A stretch of DNA of 34,611 nt from Candidatus Kaiserbacteria bacterium (GCA_016217965.1 JACRFI010000010.1:1-34611); one strand, 5' to 3'. Shown: positions 25,293-34,293, counted from the stretch's first letter. Translations and numbers: made by a program. The notes: generated from the sequence alone by a model not told the origin.

Positions 25293-26719
25293 CCCTGACT
25301 CGTTGGCTTTCACGCAGGGATCCGCGCTACATCCGCTCGCTCGTCTACATGCTGCAGGCGAGCGAATATGACATCGCACATTTTTGGCGCTGGCACGAGC
25401 GGACGAACGATTTTAGCGCCGTCGAAAAGAGAAAAAAGTTAGTGTTCACCCCGAAAGCAATTGCATTACTCGCCATAGGATGGCTTACCGTTCCTCTCGT
25501 TATATTTCTCAGTGGTATCGCTATCACACACCATGTTTTTCCTTGGAATTACGTCGTTGCTCTCATCCTTATCCTTGAATTGCCGCTTTTCGTGTTGTTC
25601 GACATTCTTGTAACGCTGGCCTTGTTGCGCCTCATCCAGGCTCCTGTCGAATATGTGCTGAAGAGCAGAGCGAAACAGACGCTTGCTTCGCACAAGGCAG
25701 TGAAGATAGCCATCGCGGGAAGTTTCGGAAAAACATCAATGCGCGAGATTTTGAAGACGGTGCTCAGCGAAGGGAAGAAGCTCGCGGCGCCTGGTGGGAG
25801 CCAGAATACTCCACTTGGCATCGCGAAATTCGTTTCCACGCTGAAGGGGGATGAAGACGTGCTAATTTTTGAACTTGGAGAATATTATCCCGGCGATGTC
25901 AGCAAACTGTGCAAGATCGTACGGCCGACGATTGGCATTATCACGGGCGTGAATGAAGCACATCTGGAAAAGTTCAAAACGCTAGAACGAACTGCGGCAA
26001 CAATTTTCGAGCTTGCTGATTATCTGAACGGCGAAACCGTGTATGTGAACGGAGAGAATGATATTTCGAGGGGCGAAGCGCGAGAGAGCCACGTTCTCTA
26101 CAGCAGGGAAGGGGCCGCATCATGGAAAGTTTCAAATCCGCATACCGGACTCGACGGAACGTCATTTGTGTTGACTAGGGGCGATGTTCGTATCGAGGCG
26201 CACTCAAAGCTCTTGGGGTTACACCACATTGGGCCACTCGCCGCGGCAGCAGATATCGCGTCTCGTCTAGGCCTCGCACCACAGGAGGTACAGGCAGGAA
26301 TCAGCAAGACGCATGCGTTCGACCATAGATTAGAGCCAGAAACAGAAGGGGCCGGAGTTACGACGCTCGATGATAGTTACAATGGAAATCCAGATGGTGT
26401 AAAAGCAGTCATTGAATTCCTCGCGACTTTGAAGGGCAGACGGATCTATGTGACGCCTGGATTAGTTGAAATGGGTGCAAGAAAAGAAGAAGTACATAAG
26501 GAGATAGGCAGACAGCTTGCGCAGGCGGGAATCGAGAAAGTGATACTCATAAGAAACTCAGTTACCCCCTTCATAGAGCGCGGCCTCAAAGAATCGGGGT
26601 ATAAAGGTGAGCTTATCTGGTTCGATGAGGGTCTTGCCGCCTATAAAGCGTTGCCTCAAATGACGGTAAAGGGCGACATCGTATTGCTTCAAAATGACTG
26701 GCCGGACCAATATTTTTAG
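25289..26719 (+). CDS. MurF-like Mur ligase with N-terminal transmembrane region
   Basis: IAIAGSFGKTSMREIL P-loop, GITGVNEAHLEKF, TTLDDSYNGNPDGVKA, VTPGLVEMG; about 120-aa N-terminal region with hydrophobic helices replaces the usual MurF N-domain. Confidence 0.85.
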   Translation: MTLTRWLSRRDPRYIRSLVYMLQASEYDIAHFWRWHERTNDFSAVEKRKKLVFTPKAIALLAIGWLTVPLVIFLSGIAITHHVFPWNYVVALILILELPLFVLFDILVTLALLRLIQAPVEYVLKSRAKQTLASHKAVKIAIAGSFGKTSMREILKTVLSEGKKLAAPGGSQNTPLGIAKFVSTLKGDEDVLIFELGEYYPGDVSKLCKIVRPTIGIITGVNEAHLEKFKTLERTAATIFELADYLNGETVYVNGENDISRGEARESHVLYSREGAASWKVSNPHTGLDGTSFVLTRGDVRIEAHSKLLGLHHIGPLAAAADIASRLGLAPQEVQAGISKTHAFDHRLEPETEGAGVTTLDDSYNGNPDGVKAVIEFLATLKGRRIYVTPGLVEMGARKEEVHKEIGRQLAQAGIEKVILIRNSVTPFIERGLKESGYKGELIWFDEGLAAYKALPQMTVKGDIVLLQNDWPDQYF

Positions 26720-26725
26720 ACAGTG

Positions 26726-26740
26726 TATACTGCGAATATG
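26726..26740 (+). promoter_or_regulatory. -10 box TATACT 6 nt before ddl ATG; predicted leaderless start
   Basis: TATACT 26726-26731, gcgaat, ATG 26738; same spacing as at 10513. Confidence 0.5.
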
Positions 26741-27901
26741 AAGGCGATTGCGGTCATATTCGGAGGGAGGAGTGCGGAACATGATGTTTCGATAATTACC
26801 GCGCATATTCCTATCATCGATACGCTCCTCTCTTGCGAGAAATTCGACGTGTGGCCGGTGTATATAACTAAAGAAGGTGATTGGTATTCGGACAAGGCAA
26901 TGAATGAGTTGGCATATTTCAAGAAACCTGGATGGGAAGAGAGGTTGAAGGGTTTAAAAAAAGTCGATCTATCGTTCGACGATGGCCTTACGTTGAAATG
27001 GCCGGGGATGTTTGGGAAATCGCAGAAAATAGATGTCGTATTTCCCTCGTTGCATGGAACATACGGTGAAGACGGGAGTTTGATGGGACTTCTTCGGATG
27101 GCGAATGTCCCGTTCGTAGGGTGCGATATTTTTGGTTCAGCCGTTGCGATGGATAAGGTGCTCACTAAGCAGGTGATAGCGGCGGAGGGCATGCCCGTCG
27201 TTCCGTATGTTTGGTTTTTAAAATCGGATTGGGAGAAAGAAAAAACTAACATTTTGGAGAGCATTAAAAAACTGCAATGGCCGCTTTTTGTGAAGCCAGT
27301 CCATCTTGGTTCATCTATAGGAATGGCAAAAGTAAAAAATGATGCGGAACTAGAAAATGCGATTGAAGTGGCTCTTCATTACGACAATAAAGTTTTGGTC
27401 GAAGAAGGCATCGAACCGTTGATAGAAATTACTTTACCGATCATGGGAAATGATGAAGTTCGCACCGCGAATTGCGAACGACCGCTCAACAAGACTGAAT
27501 TCTTCAATTTCAGTGATAAATATCTCTCTGGCGGAAAGAAAGGAGGAGGGAAGGGGGCTAACAGCGAATACAGCGAAATTCCGGCTGATATCGGGGAGGA
27601 ATTAACACGAGAGTTCAAAGAGTTGGGGACGAAAGTCTACAAAGCTCTCGATCTATCCGGAATTGCGCGCGTTGATTTTCTTATGCATGCGGGTACGAAG
27701 AAAATCTATGTGAACGAAGTAAACACGTTGCCTGGCAGCCTGTATCATCACAATTGGAAAAAGGCAGGAGTTTCGAATATGGATCTTGTTCTTGGACTTG
27801 TGAAATTAGCCGAGGAGAGGTTTGAGAAACAAAAAAATACGACCTTCGCATTCCAGTCGGATATTTTGCAGAAAGTTGGCGGTTCTAAGACTCAACATTA
27901 G
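26738..27901 (+). CDS. ddl: D-alanine-D-alanine ligase
   Basis: IAVIFGGRSAEHDVSIITA, LHGTYGEDGSLMGLL, FVKPVHLGSSIGMAKV, NEVNTLPGSLYHHNW. Confidence 0.96.
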   Translation: MKAIAVIFGGRSAEHDVSIITAHIPIIDTLLSCEKFDVWPVYITKEGDWYSDKAMNELAYFKKPGWEERLKGLKKVDLSFDDGLTLKWPGMFGKSQKIDVVFPSLHGTYGEDGSLMGLLRMANVPFVGCDIFGSAVAMDKVLTKQVIAAEGMPVVPYVWFLKSDWEKEKTNILESIKKLQWPLFVKPVHLGSSIGMAKVKNDAELENAIEVALHYDNKVLVEEGIEPLIEITLPIMGNDEVRTANCERPLNKTEFFNFSDKYLSGGKKGGGKGANSEYSEIPADIGEELTREFKELGTKVYKALDLSGIARVDFLMHAGTKKIYVNEVNTLPGSLYHHNWKKAGVSNMDLVLGLVKLAEERFEKQKNTTFAFQSDILQKVGGSKTQH

Positions 27902-28199
27902 CTTGTTTGTTCGCAACCTCCTGAATCTGCTCGATTGTGAGGCGGCCTTCGCGAAGCGCCTGTGAAATAAGCGAAGGGGCTCTTTCGCTTTTTCTGTCGT
28001 CAAATACTTCGGCGAGGAATGCTGCTTCAATGAGAACCCTCTGTATTCGTCTTGCCATATCAGAGCCAGATAGACGAGACGCACCGCCCGCTGCAAGTTG
28101 CACAGCAGCGAGCATTTCCGGCTTGTCAGACAACGCATCATGGATTTCCTCTAAGAAAGCGAGAGAAGGGTCACGTATACGCTCAATTGAATCGGTCAT
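27885..28199 (-). CDS. Hypothetical protein (about 104 aa)
   Basis: MTDSIERIRDPSLAFLEEIHDALSDKPEMLAAVQ...; overlaps the 3' end of ddl convergently. Confidence 0.55.
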   Translation of the reverse strand: MTDSIERIRDPSLAFLEEIHDALSDKPEMLAAVQLAAGGASRLSGSDMARRIQRVLIEAAFLAEVFDDRKSERAPSLISQALREGRLTIEQIQEVANKQANVES

Positions 28200-28263
28200 A
28201 CTGCAAATGTAATGCAATAGGCCATGTTCGTCCATAATAGAAATATGTACCTGGTTTTGGAAG

Positions 28264-28281
28264 TGATAAAATACCGACATG
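28264..28281 (+). promoter_or_regulatory. Extended -10 (TGATAAAAT) 6 nt before ATG; predicted leaderless start
   Basis: TG-A-TAAAAT 28264-28272, accgac, ATG 28279. Confidence 0.6.
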
Positions 28282-28971
28282 CAGGAAAAAAGGCGTGTAG
28301 CAATATTTGACGTGGACGGTACGATTTTCCGCTCCAGCCTCCTCATACAGCTTGTGAACCAACTAATGCTGGATGGCGCTTTTCCCAAAGAAGCTGAAGC
28401 GGTATACGAACGAGAGCGCAGGAAATGGCTGGATAGAGAGGGGGACTACGGGGAATACGTGGAGGCCTTGGTCGCGGCATTCCGAAAGCATCTAAAAGGT
28501 GTCCATTACAGTGCGCTTGCTGATGCCGCTGACAGAATGGTAGAGAGTAAATGGAAGCAAACATATCGCTACACTCGCGACCTTTTGCCTGAGCTGAAAA
28601 AGAAAGGGTACTTCCTGCTTGCAGTCTCGCATTCTCCGAAGACGGTCTTGGACAAATTCTGCCCACGCCTTGGATTCGATAAGGCCTACGGCATTGTCTA
28701 CGAAATTGGCCCCCAGGAGCTTTTTACGGGTGGAGTCATTGACGAACATTTGATATACAACAAGGCCAATATTGTGAAGCGCGCAGTCGAAAATGAGAAT
28801 CTCACACTGTCACACTCAATAGGAGTAGGGGACACTGAATCCGACATCCCGTTCCTCGAAATGGTCGCGAGGCCCATCTGTTTCAATCCGAACATGAAGT
28901 TATACAAGACAGCAAAGCGGATGAAGTGGAAGGTGATAGTGGAGAGAAAAGATGTCGTATACGAACTCTAA
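28279..28971 (+). CDS. HAD-IB family phosphatase (SerB-like)
   Basis: VAIFDVDGTIFRSSLLIQL, LLAVSHSPKTVLDKF, GVGDTESDIPFLEMV. Confidence 0.9.
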   Translation: MQEKRRVAIFDVDGTIFRSSLLIQLVNQLMLDGAFPKEAEAVYERERRKWLDREGDYGEYVEALVAAFRKHLKGVHYSALADAADRMVESKWKQTYRYTRDLLPELKKKGYFLLAVSHSPKTVLDKFCPRLGFDKAYGIVYEIGPQELFTGGVIDEHLIYNKANIVKRAVENENLTLSHSIGVGDTESDIPFLEMVARPICFNPNMKLYKTAKRMKWKVIVERKDVVYEL

Positions 28972-28973
28972 TT

Positions 28974-29063
28974 TCCAATTTTCAATCAAATCCCAATGAA
29001 TCAATTTTCAAACATTGCAACATTGAAAATTCATTGGAAATTGAGAATTGTAAATTGAAAATT
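28974..29063. repeat. AT-rich fold-back intergenic linker
   Basis: CCAATGAATCAATTTTCAA...TTGAAAATTCATTGG inverted repeat (28993-29037) within repeated AATTTTCAAT/AAATTGA units. Confidence 0.75.
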
Positions 29064-29070
29064 TGCTCTC

Positions 29071-29859
29071 ATGCCAGAAATAACTAAATTCCGACGAAAA
29101 GTAATGTCGTATTGGAGACGTCATGGACGCCATAATCTTCCCTGGCGTAAAACGCAAGATCCATACAAGATTCTTGTATCGGAAATGATGTTGCAGCAAA
29201 CCCAAGTGTCGCGAGTGATCCCGAAATACGAAGAATTTTTGAAGAAGTTTCCAACTGTGCAAGCACTGGCAAAAGCACCTCTTATCGAAGTGTTGCGAGT
29301 TTGGAGCGGGCTCGGATATAACCGTCGCGCGAAATTCCTACACGACGCAGCAAAACAGGTCGCGGAAAGGCATGATGGGCATTTTCCGAGGGAATATGCG
29401 GAATTGCGAGCATTGCCCGGGGTTGGGGACTACACGGCAAAAGCGATTCAAGTGTTTTCTCTCAACGAATCAGAGCTCTTACTGGAAACAAATATTCGTA
29501 CAGTGTACCTGCATACCTTTTTTTCAAACACGAGTAAGGTATCCGACCGTAAGTTGCATCCATACGTAGAAAGGGCAGCAAGAGGGCAAAATCCGCGAAC
29601 ATGGCACTGGGCACTTATGGATTACGGAGCACATCTCAAGAAAAGTGGAGTGAAGTTAAATTCGAAAAGTGCGCATTATACGAAGCAGTCGAAATTCGAA
29701 GGCTCGTTACGGCAAATGCGCGGAGCAATATTGCGAGCACATGCCAAGGGAGATAGCCTTTCTTCGATTAAAGCTACAAACAAGCAGAATTTCGAAAAAG
29801 CATTCACATCGTTGGTTCGAGACGGGTTAGTACCGATGTCAAAGGGCGGCGCTTCTTAA
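29071..29859 (+). CDS. mutY: A/G-specific adenine glycosylase
   Basis: RHNLPWRKTQDPYKILVSEMMLQQTQVSRVIPKYEEFLKKFP, LPGVGDYTAKAIQVF; no obvious C-terminal 4Fe-4S cysteine cluster. Confidence 0.88.
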   Translation: MPEITKFRRKVMSYWRRHGRHNLPWRKTQDPYKILVSEMMLQQTQVSRVIPKYEEFLKKFPTVQALAKAPLIEVLRVWSGLGYNRRAKFLHDAAKQVAERHDGHFPREYAELRALPGVGDYTAKAIQVFSLNESELLLETNIRTVYLHTFFSNTSKVSDRKLHPYVERAARGQNPRTWHWALMDYGAHLKKSGVKLNSKSAHYTKQSKFEGSLRQMRGAILRAHAKGDSLSSIKATNKQNFEKAFTSLVRDGLVPMSKGGAS

Positions 29860-29880
29860 GCTTGACCCGCCCCTCCCTAG

Positions 29881-30030
29881 TTAGCTGAAGAAGAACATTG
29901 CTGCCAGCAACGCTACCAACGACGCCCCGAAGTAGGCTCTGAAAAAAACTGTATTCCGCAAGGAATACGCGATCAGAGCCCACAGCCCGAGGACAGCCGC
30001 AAGCCGCGTGGTTGTCAGGTTCTGTACCAT
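29881..30030 (-). CDS. Small (49 aa) membrane protein, not in the ORF track
   Basis: AGGAGGTGAAG-ATG; translation MVQNLTTTRLAAVLGLWALIAYSLRNTVFFRAYFGASLVALLAAMFFFS-stop. Confidence 0.72.
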   Translation of the reverse strand: MVQNLTTTRLAAVLGLWALIAYSLRNTVFFRAYFGASLVALLAAMFFFS

Positions 30031-30087
30031 CTTCACCTCCTAGGTTGCGAGAGGACTTTCGTTCAGAAACGCAGTGAAGTCAAGTTT

Positions 30088-31944
30088 TTACACGCTCACG
30101 ATCACAGGAATAACGATGGGTCTTTTCATGGTGCGTTGAAGGAGGAAGCGGGCGACAGAATCTGCGAGGTCTTCGCGCGCTGCGTCCAAATCAGCCGAGC
30201 GGGGATTGCGCATCGATTGCTCGACGCTTTTTCTGATGATGAGGCGCGTTTGATCCATCAGGTCTTTGTTGTCACGAAGGTATACGAATCCGCGCGAGAT
30301 GATGTCGGGGGATTTGTGAAGCCTGCCGCTGCGCCTGTCTACTGTCGCGACGACGACACAGAAACCTTCCTGTCCGAGCGCTTTACGATCGCGCATAAGA
30401 ACATCGGATATTTCGCTCACCGTTAGCCCTTCGACAACGCGCAACTCGGACGGTGCTTTATGCGCAGTCTTTACAATCTTTTCGCCTTTTACTATCTCAA
30501 CGACAGAGCCGTTGTCGGGGATGACGATATTTTGCGGTGGCACGCCCATTTCTGCCGCAAGGTCCGCGTGGACGCGTAGCATGTAATGATAGCCGTGCTG
30601 AGGCACGAAGAATTTCGGCTTGACCTGTTTGTGTATCCACGCTGCCTCTTCTCGATTGCCGTGCCCGGAGGCATGCACGTCGGACGCGTAGTAGGTGATG
30701 ATGTGCGCGCCTTGGCGGGAGAGGTTGTCCTTCAATTTCTGGACAGCGCGTTCGTTGCCGGGAATGACTGAGGAAGAAAGAACGATCGTATCTGTCGGTT
30801 GCAAGCGGATATGCTTGTGGGACTTGTTACCGATGCGTGCGAGCGAAGCGAATTCATCGCCCTGCGCACCCGTTGCGAGGATCAAAAGTTTCTCGGGCGG
30901 GTAACTCGCCATGTTCTCGACAGCAACAACGGTATCGTCTTTGTATTTGATGAGCCCTATCTCGCGAGCGATCTCGATATTTGTACGCATGCTTCTTCCG
31001 TCGATTACGACCTTTTTGCCGAATTTTTCCGCGAAATGTACGACACGGATGAGCCGCTCAAGGTGTGAAGCGAACATTGCAATGATGAGACGGCCGTGCG
31101 AGTCATGGATTATTCTCTCAAGCGTCGCATACACCGTGCGCTCTGGGATAGAGAATCCGGGCTGCCAGACATTTGTCGAGTCCATGAGGAGGCACAGCAC
31201 CTTTCGGTTCCTAAATACTTCGAATTCGCGGAACTCTTCTTCTGTTGGCACGCCATTTTCAGTATCAAGTTTTATATCGCCCGTGTATACGACATCGCCC
31301 CAAGCGGTTTCGATGATAATGCCCATTGAGTCAGGGACCGTATGGGTAACGCCGAAAAAGCGGATAGTGTGGTTTCCTAGTTTGATGCTCTCGTCCTTTT
31401 CGACTTCGCGGATATTTACGGGCGCATTGCCAGCGAATTCTTCTTGGCGTTTTTTTATCATGAGGCCGGTCAACTTTCTTGTATAGATGGTCGGGTTCCC
31501 GATGCGATCCGAGACGTACGGAATTCCACCGATGTGGTCGAGGTGGCCATGCGATATGAACATGCCGCGTATCTTGTCCCGGCGTTCCTCCAGATAGCCG
31601 GTGTTTGGAAGGATGTAGTCGATGCCAGGCGTTTCTTCTTCCTTGAATTGAAAACCACAATCAAGGATGTAGATGTCATTACCAACCTCGACGGCGGTCA
31701 TGTTTCGTCCTATCTCTTCGACGCCGCCAAGCGGGATGATGCGCACGACGTCGGCTGCGGGTGGAGGTATCGGGGAACCTGTGGCACGGGCACGTTGTGC
31801 ACTCGATGATGTCTGGTGCTCAAGCCGCATGCGGCGTGGGCGAGGCGGGCGCCTTGAGGGACCGAATTGTCTGCGAGGGCCGCGCGGGCGGTCTCCGTGG
31901 GATCGCGAGGGACCGTGGCCAGAAGGATTAGGTGAAGGGTACAT
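30088..31944 (-). CDS. rnj: Ribonuclease J with Arg/Pro-rich N-terminal extension
   Basis: RIIPLGGVEEIGRNMTAVEV, FISHGHLDHIGGIPYV, HTVPDSMGIIIET, HASGHGNREEAAW. Confidence 0.95.
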   Translation of the reverse strand: MYPSPNPSGHGPSRSHGDRPRGPRRQFGPSRRPPRPRRMRLEHQTSSSAQRARATGSPIPPPAADVVRIIPLGGVEEIGRNMTAVEVGNDIYILDCGFQFKEEETPGIDYILPNTGYLEERRDKIRGMFISHGHLDHIGGIPYVSDRIGNPTIYTRKLTGLMIKKRQEEFAGNAPVNIREVEKDESIKLGNHTIRFFGVTHTVPDSMGIIIETAWGDVVYTGDIKLDTENGVPTEEEFREFEVFRNRKVLCLLMDSTNVWQPGFSIPERTVYATLERIIHDSHGRLIIAMFASHLERLIRVVHFAEKFGKKVVIDGRSMRTNIEIAREIGLIKYKDDTVVAVENMASYPPEKLLILATGAQGDEFASLARIGNKSHKHIRLQPTDTIVLSSSVIPGNERAVQKLKDNLSRQGAHIITYYASDVHASGHGNREEAAWIHKQVKPKFFVPQHGYHYMLRVHADLAAEMGVPPQNIVIPDNGSVVEIVKGEKIVKTAHKAPSELRVVEGLTVSEISDVLMRDRKALGQEGFCVVVATVDRRSGRLHKSPDIISRGFVYLRDNKDLMDQTRLIIRKSVEQSMRNPRSADLDAAREDLADSVARFLLQRTMKRPIVIPVIVSV

Positions 31945-31995
31945 AAAAATTAAGTTAAAAGTTAGAAGGCAAAAATCAAAAGTGATTGATAATAA

Positions 31996-33918
31996 TTAGA
32001 ACTGAAAGAACTTTAGATCGGGATAAGTAGAAAATATATTCCAGACGCGTTCAGTGTCCGTATACCATTCATGCGCACTGAGAAATCGTTCGGAAGGCGA
32101 TGTGAGCGCGCCGAATGAAAGTCCCTCCAGGTCTTTCGGCACAACGTAGATGAATTCAGGGGCATACAAAAAGACGGCTGGCTGGTCCTCTCCGATGATA
32201 TCGGAGAATTCGCGATACAATTTTTCTCGCTCTTCTTTGTTCACTTCTGTGCGGGCAGACGCTAGAAGCTTGTCCGCCTTCGTACTTGCATAGAGTGCGA
32301 GGTTAAGGCCTGGGTCGTTGCGTTGGCTAGAGTGCCAGAAAGCGAATAGGTCTAGCGTGCGTCCTACGACTTCTCCGAAGAGAATTGCATCATACGCGCG
32401 CGGACGAAGAACCGTTGTGTTGAATTCTGCAAGCGGATACACCTGAACGTCAACATCCACACCTGCTTCTTTCCATGATGCTGCAACGGATTCTGCCGTT
32501 CCCGACAGCTCGGGCGTATCAGCAGTCGCAAGTGCGAAGGAAAGCGTTTGTTTATTTTTTGTGCCCTTTGTCCAAACGCTGTTTTCAGTGCTTGCTTCCG
32601 GTGAGGTTGTCGAGACTGTGGCCCCCTCATATTTCCACCCCCCTTTTGTGAGAATGGAACGCGCCGCATCTGCCTCGGTTTCAGTGCTCGTTGCCGTTTC
32701 CTCTCGAACTTCCGAAAAGAGTCCTGGCGGGATTGGTCCGTCGGCCTCTTTGCCGAACCCGCCGAGGCTTTTGTCAATTAACTCTTCTCTATTTATTGCG
32801 GCTGAAAGTGCGGAGCGGACGGAAAGGTCAGCCAAAATAGGCGCATGGCTTTGATTGAAAAAGATGCCGAAGATGCGAGTCGAGGCAATGCGCACGAGCC
32901 TCGAATCTGGGCGGCTTTCAATAAGGGTGCTTGGGGGTGTGATTCCTGCAAAGCTGTCTATCTCGCTGTACGCGAATGCGTCCTTGAGTGCCTGTTGGTT
33001 CGGATAAAAATGAAATTCAATCTTGTCGAGGTTCGCACGCCCCAGAGTGAAATCATCGAAAGCGGAAAGTTCGTACAAAATTGGGGAGCCTGCTTTATCT
33101 GTTGTTACATCTGAGATTTTAAATGGGCCGCTTCCTATCGGGTTTGTGTTCAGGGCGTGGAAGGGAAATTCTTCAGGAGAGATATTGTTCCAAAGTGCCT
33201 TTGGCAAAATGCCGAGCTGCGTATTCTCAAGGAACGGTGCGTATGCGTGGGGGAGCGTAAAAATGACGGTGCGTTCATCGGGGCTGGAAACTGAGACGCC
33301 CTCCCAATCTGCACGCCGCGGGCTTTTTATCATCTCGTTCTGTGCGAGTGATACGGTGAACAAGACATCCTCTGCTTTTATAGGAGTGCCATCATGGAAG
33401 GTGGCATTTTCCCGGATGGTGAACGTGTATGCCGTGCCATCTTCAGATACTTGGTAGCCCTCCGCAACGTCGGGGATAAGTGTGCCGTTCTTTCCTGCGC
33501 GCATGAGCCCTGAGTAGATGAGCGCGGCAAGGTCTTGGTCTGTCTGCGATATCGCAAGGAGTGGATTGATGAATCGCGGAGTTCCAAGCGTACCTTCGGA
33601 GAGCGCACCGCCCCTTGAAGGCACCGTGACGCTGACCTGTTCGTTCACTTTGATGAGAAGCATAAGGGCGCTTCCGGCGAGAAGGATGGATAGTACATAG
33701 AGAAGCATCCTCTCTCCTGGGGAGAGCGCATGAAGGACGCGGTGCAATGCGCTGAAACGCCCGACATGCCTCTCTTCCATGAGCATGTCTGCAACGTTTT
33801 TTTTCCGTAGAGCATCCTGCATTTCCGGGATGTCCGGTTTTTTTTGTAGGTCAAGGAGTTCTTCCACCCCGTTAGAAACAGGACGCGGACGCTGGTTTGT
33901 TGAGTCTGTAAAATTCAT
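31996..33918 (-). CDS. Family 5 (peptide/nickel-type) extracellular solute-binding protein, membrane-anchored
   Basis: Cytoplasmic-like N-terminus, TM (MLLYVLSILLAGSALMLLI), then LGTPRFINPLLAISQTDQDLAALIYSGLMR...TIRENATFHDGTPIKAEDVLFTVSLA. ATG at 33918 preferred to TTG at 33948. Confidence 0.9.
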   Translation of the reverse strand: MNFTDSTNQRPRPVSNGVEELLDLQKKPDIPEMQDALRKKNVADMLMEERHVGRFSALHRVLHALSPGERMLLYVLSILLAGSALMLLIKVNEQVSVTVPSRGGALSEGTLGTPRFINPLLAISQTDQDLAALIYSGLMRAGKNGTLIPDVAEGYQVSEDGTAYTFTIRENATFHDGTPIKAEDVLFTVSLAQNEMIKSPRRADWEGVSVSSPDERTVIFTLPHAYAPFLENTQLGILPKALWNNISPEEFPFHALNTNPIGSGPFKISDVTTDKAGSPILYELSAFDDFTLGRANLDKIEFHFYPNQQALKDAFAYSEIDSFAGITPPSTLIESRPDSRLVRIASTRIFGIFFNQSHAPILADLSVRSALSAAINREELIDKSLGGFGKEADGPIPPGLFSEVREETATSTETEADAARSILTKGGWKYEGATVSTTSPEASTENSVWTKGTKNKQTLSFALATADTPELSGTAESVAASWKEAGVDVDVQVYPLAEFNTTVLRPRAYDAILFGEVVGRTLDLFAFWHSSQRNDPGLNLALYASTKADKLLASARTEVNKEEREKLYREFSDIIGEDQPAVFLYAPEFIYVVPKDLEGLSFGALTSPSERFLSAHEWYTDTERVWNIFSTYPDLKFFQF

Positions 33919-33987
33919 GTCAAGAAACGAGAGTGTGATTGTTACCAAGGCGCTAATTTCAGCGAGTGTCCGCTGTTTCTAACGGGG
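33867..33987. repeat. 15-bp perfect inverted repeat CCCCGTTAGAAACAG/CTGTTTCTAACGGGG
   Basis: Arms 33867-33881 and 33973-33987, flanking the start codon of the solute-binding protein. Confidence 0.85.
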
Positions 33988-34029
33988 TCCCATCATCTAT
34001 AACAACAAGACTGCCGACTAGATCTCGGC

Positions 34030-34048
34030 CTCCCACTGTTTGGGGGAG
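34030..34048 (-). terminator. Possible hairpin terminator downstream of secG
   Basis: CTCCC(A)...(T)GGGGGAG stem after the secG stop; weak T-run. Confidence 0.35.
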
Positions 34049-34059
34049 AGTTGTAGCAA

Positions 34060-34293
34060 CTAACTAATAATTAAATTCACGAATGCCGACAAAGCAAAGA
34101 GGATACCAAGAGTAATAGTAGCCTGGAACAAGGTTTTTTCCAATCCACGGCGGGTGTGGAAACCGCTGGTGAAGTTATCGGCGCCGAAAGCACCCCCGAG
34201 GGATGCGCCCGTGCGCTGCAGCAAAATTGCCCCTATGAGGAGTACAGAGAGGCCTATTTGCACGTACGGCAATGCCGTCTGGAGAAGAACCAT
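34060..34293 (-). CDS. secG: Preprotein translocase subunit SecG
   Basis: PYVQIGLSVLLIGAILLQRTGASLGGAFGADN...RRGLEKTLFQATITLGILFALSAFVNLI; start MVLLQ at 34293 preferred to 34491. Confidence 0.88.
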   Translation of the reverse strand: MVLLQTALPYVQIGLSVLLIGAILLQRTGASLGGAFGADNFTSGFHTRRGLEKTLFQATITLGILFALSAFVNLIIS

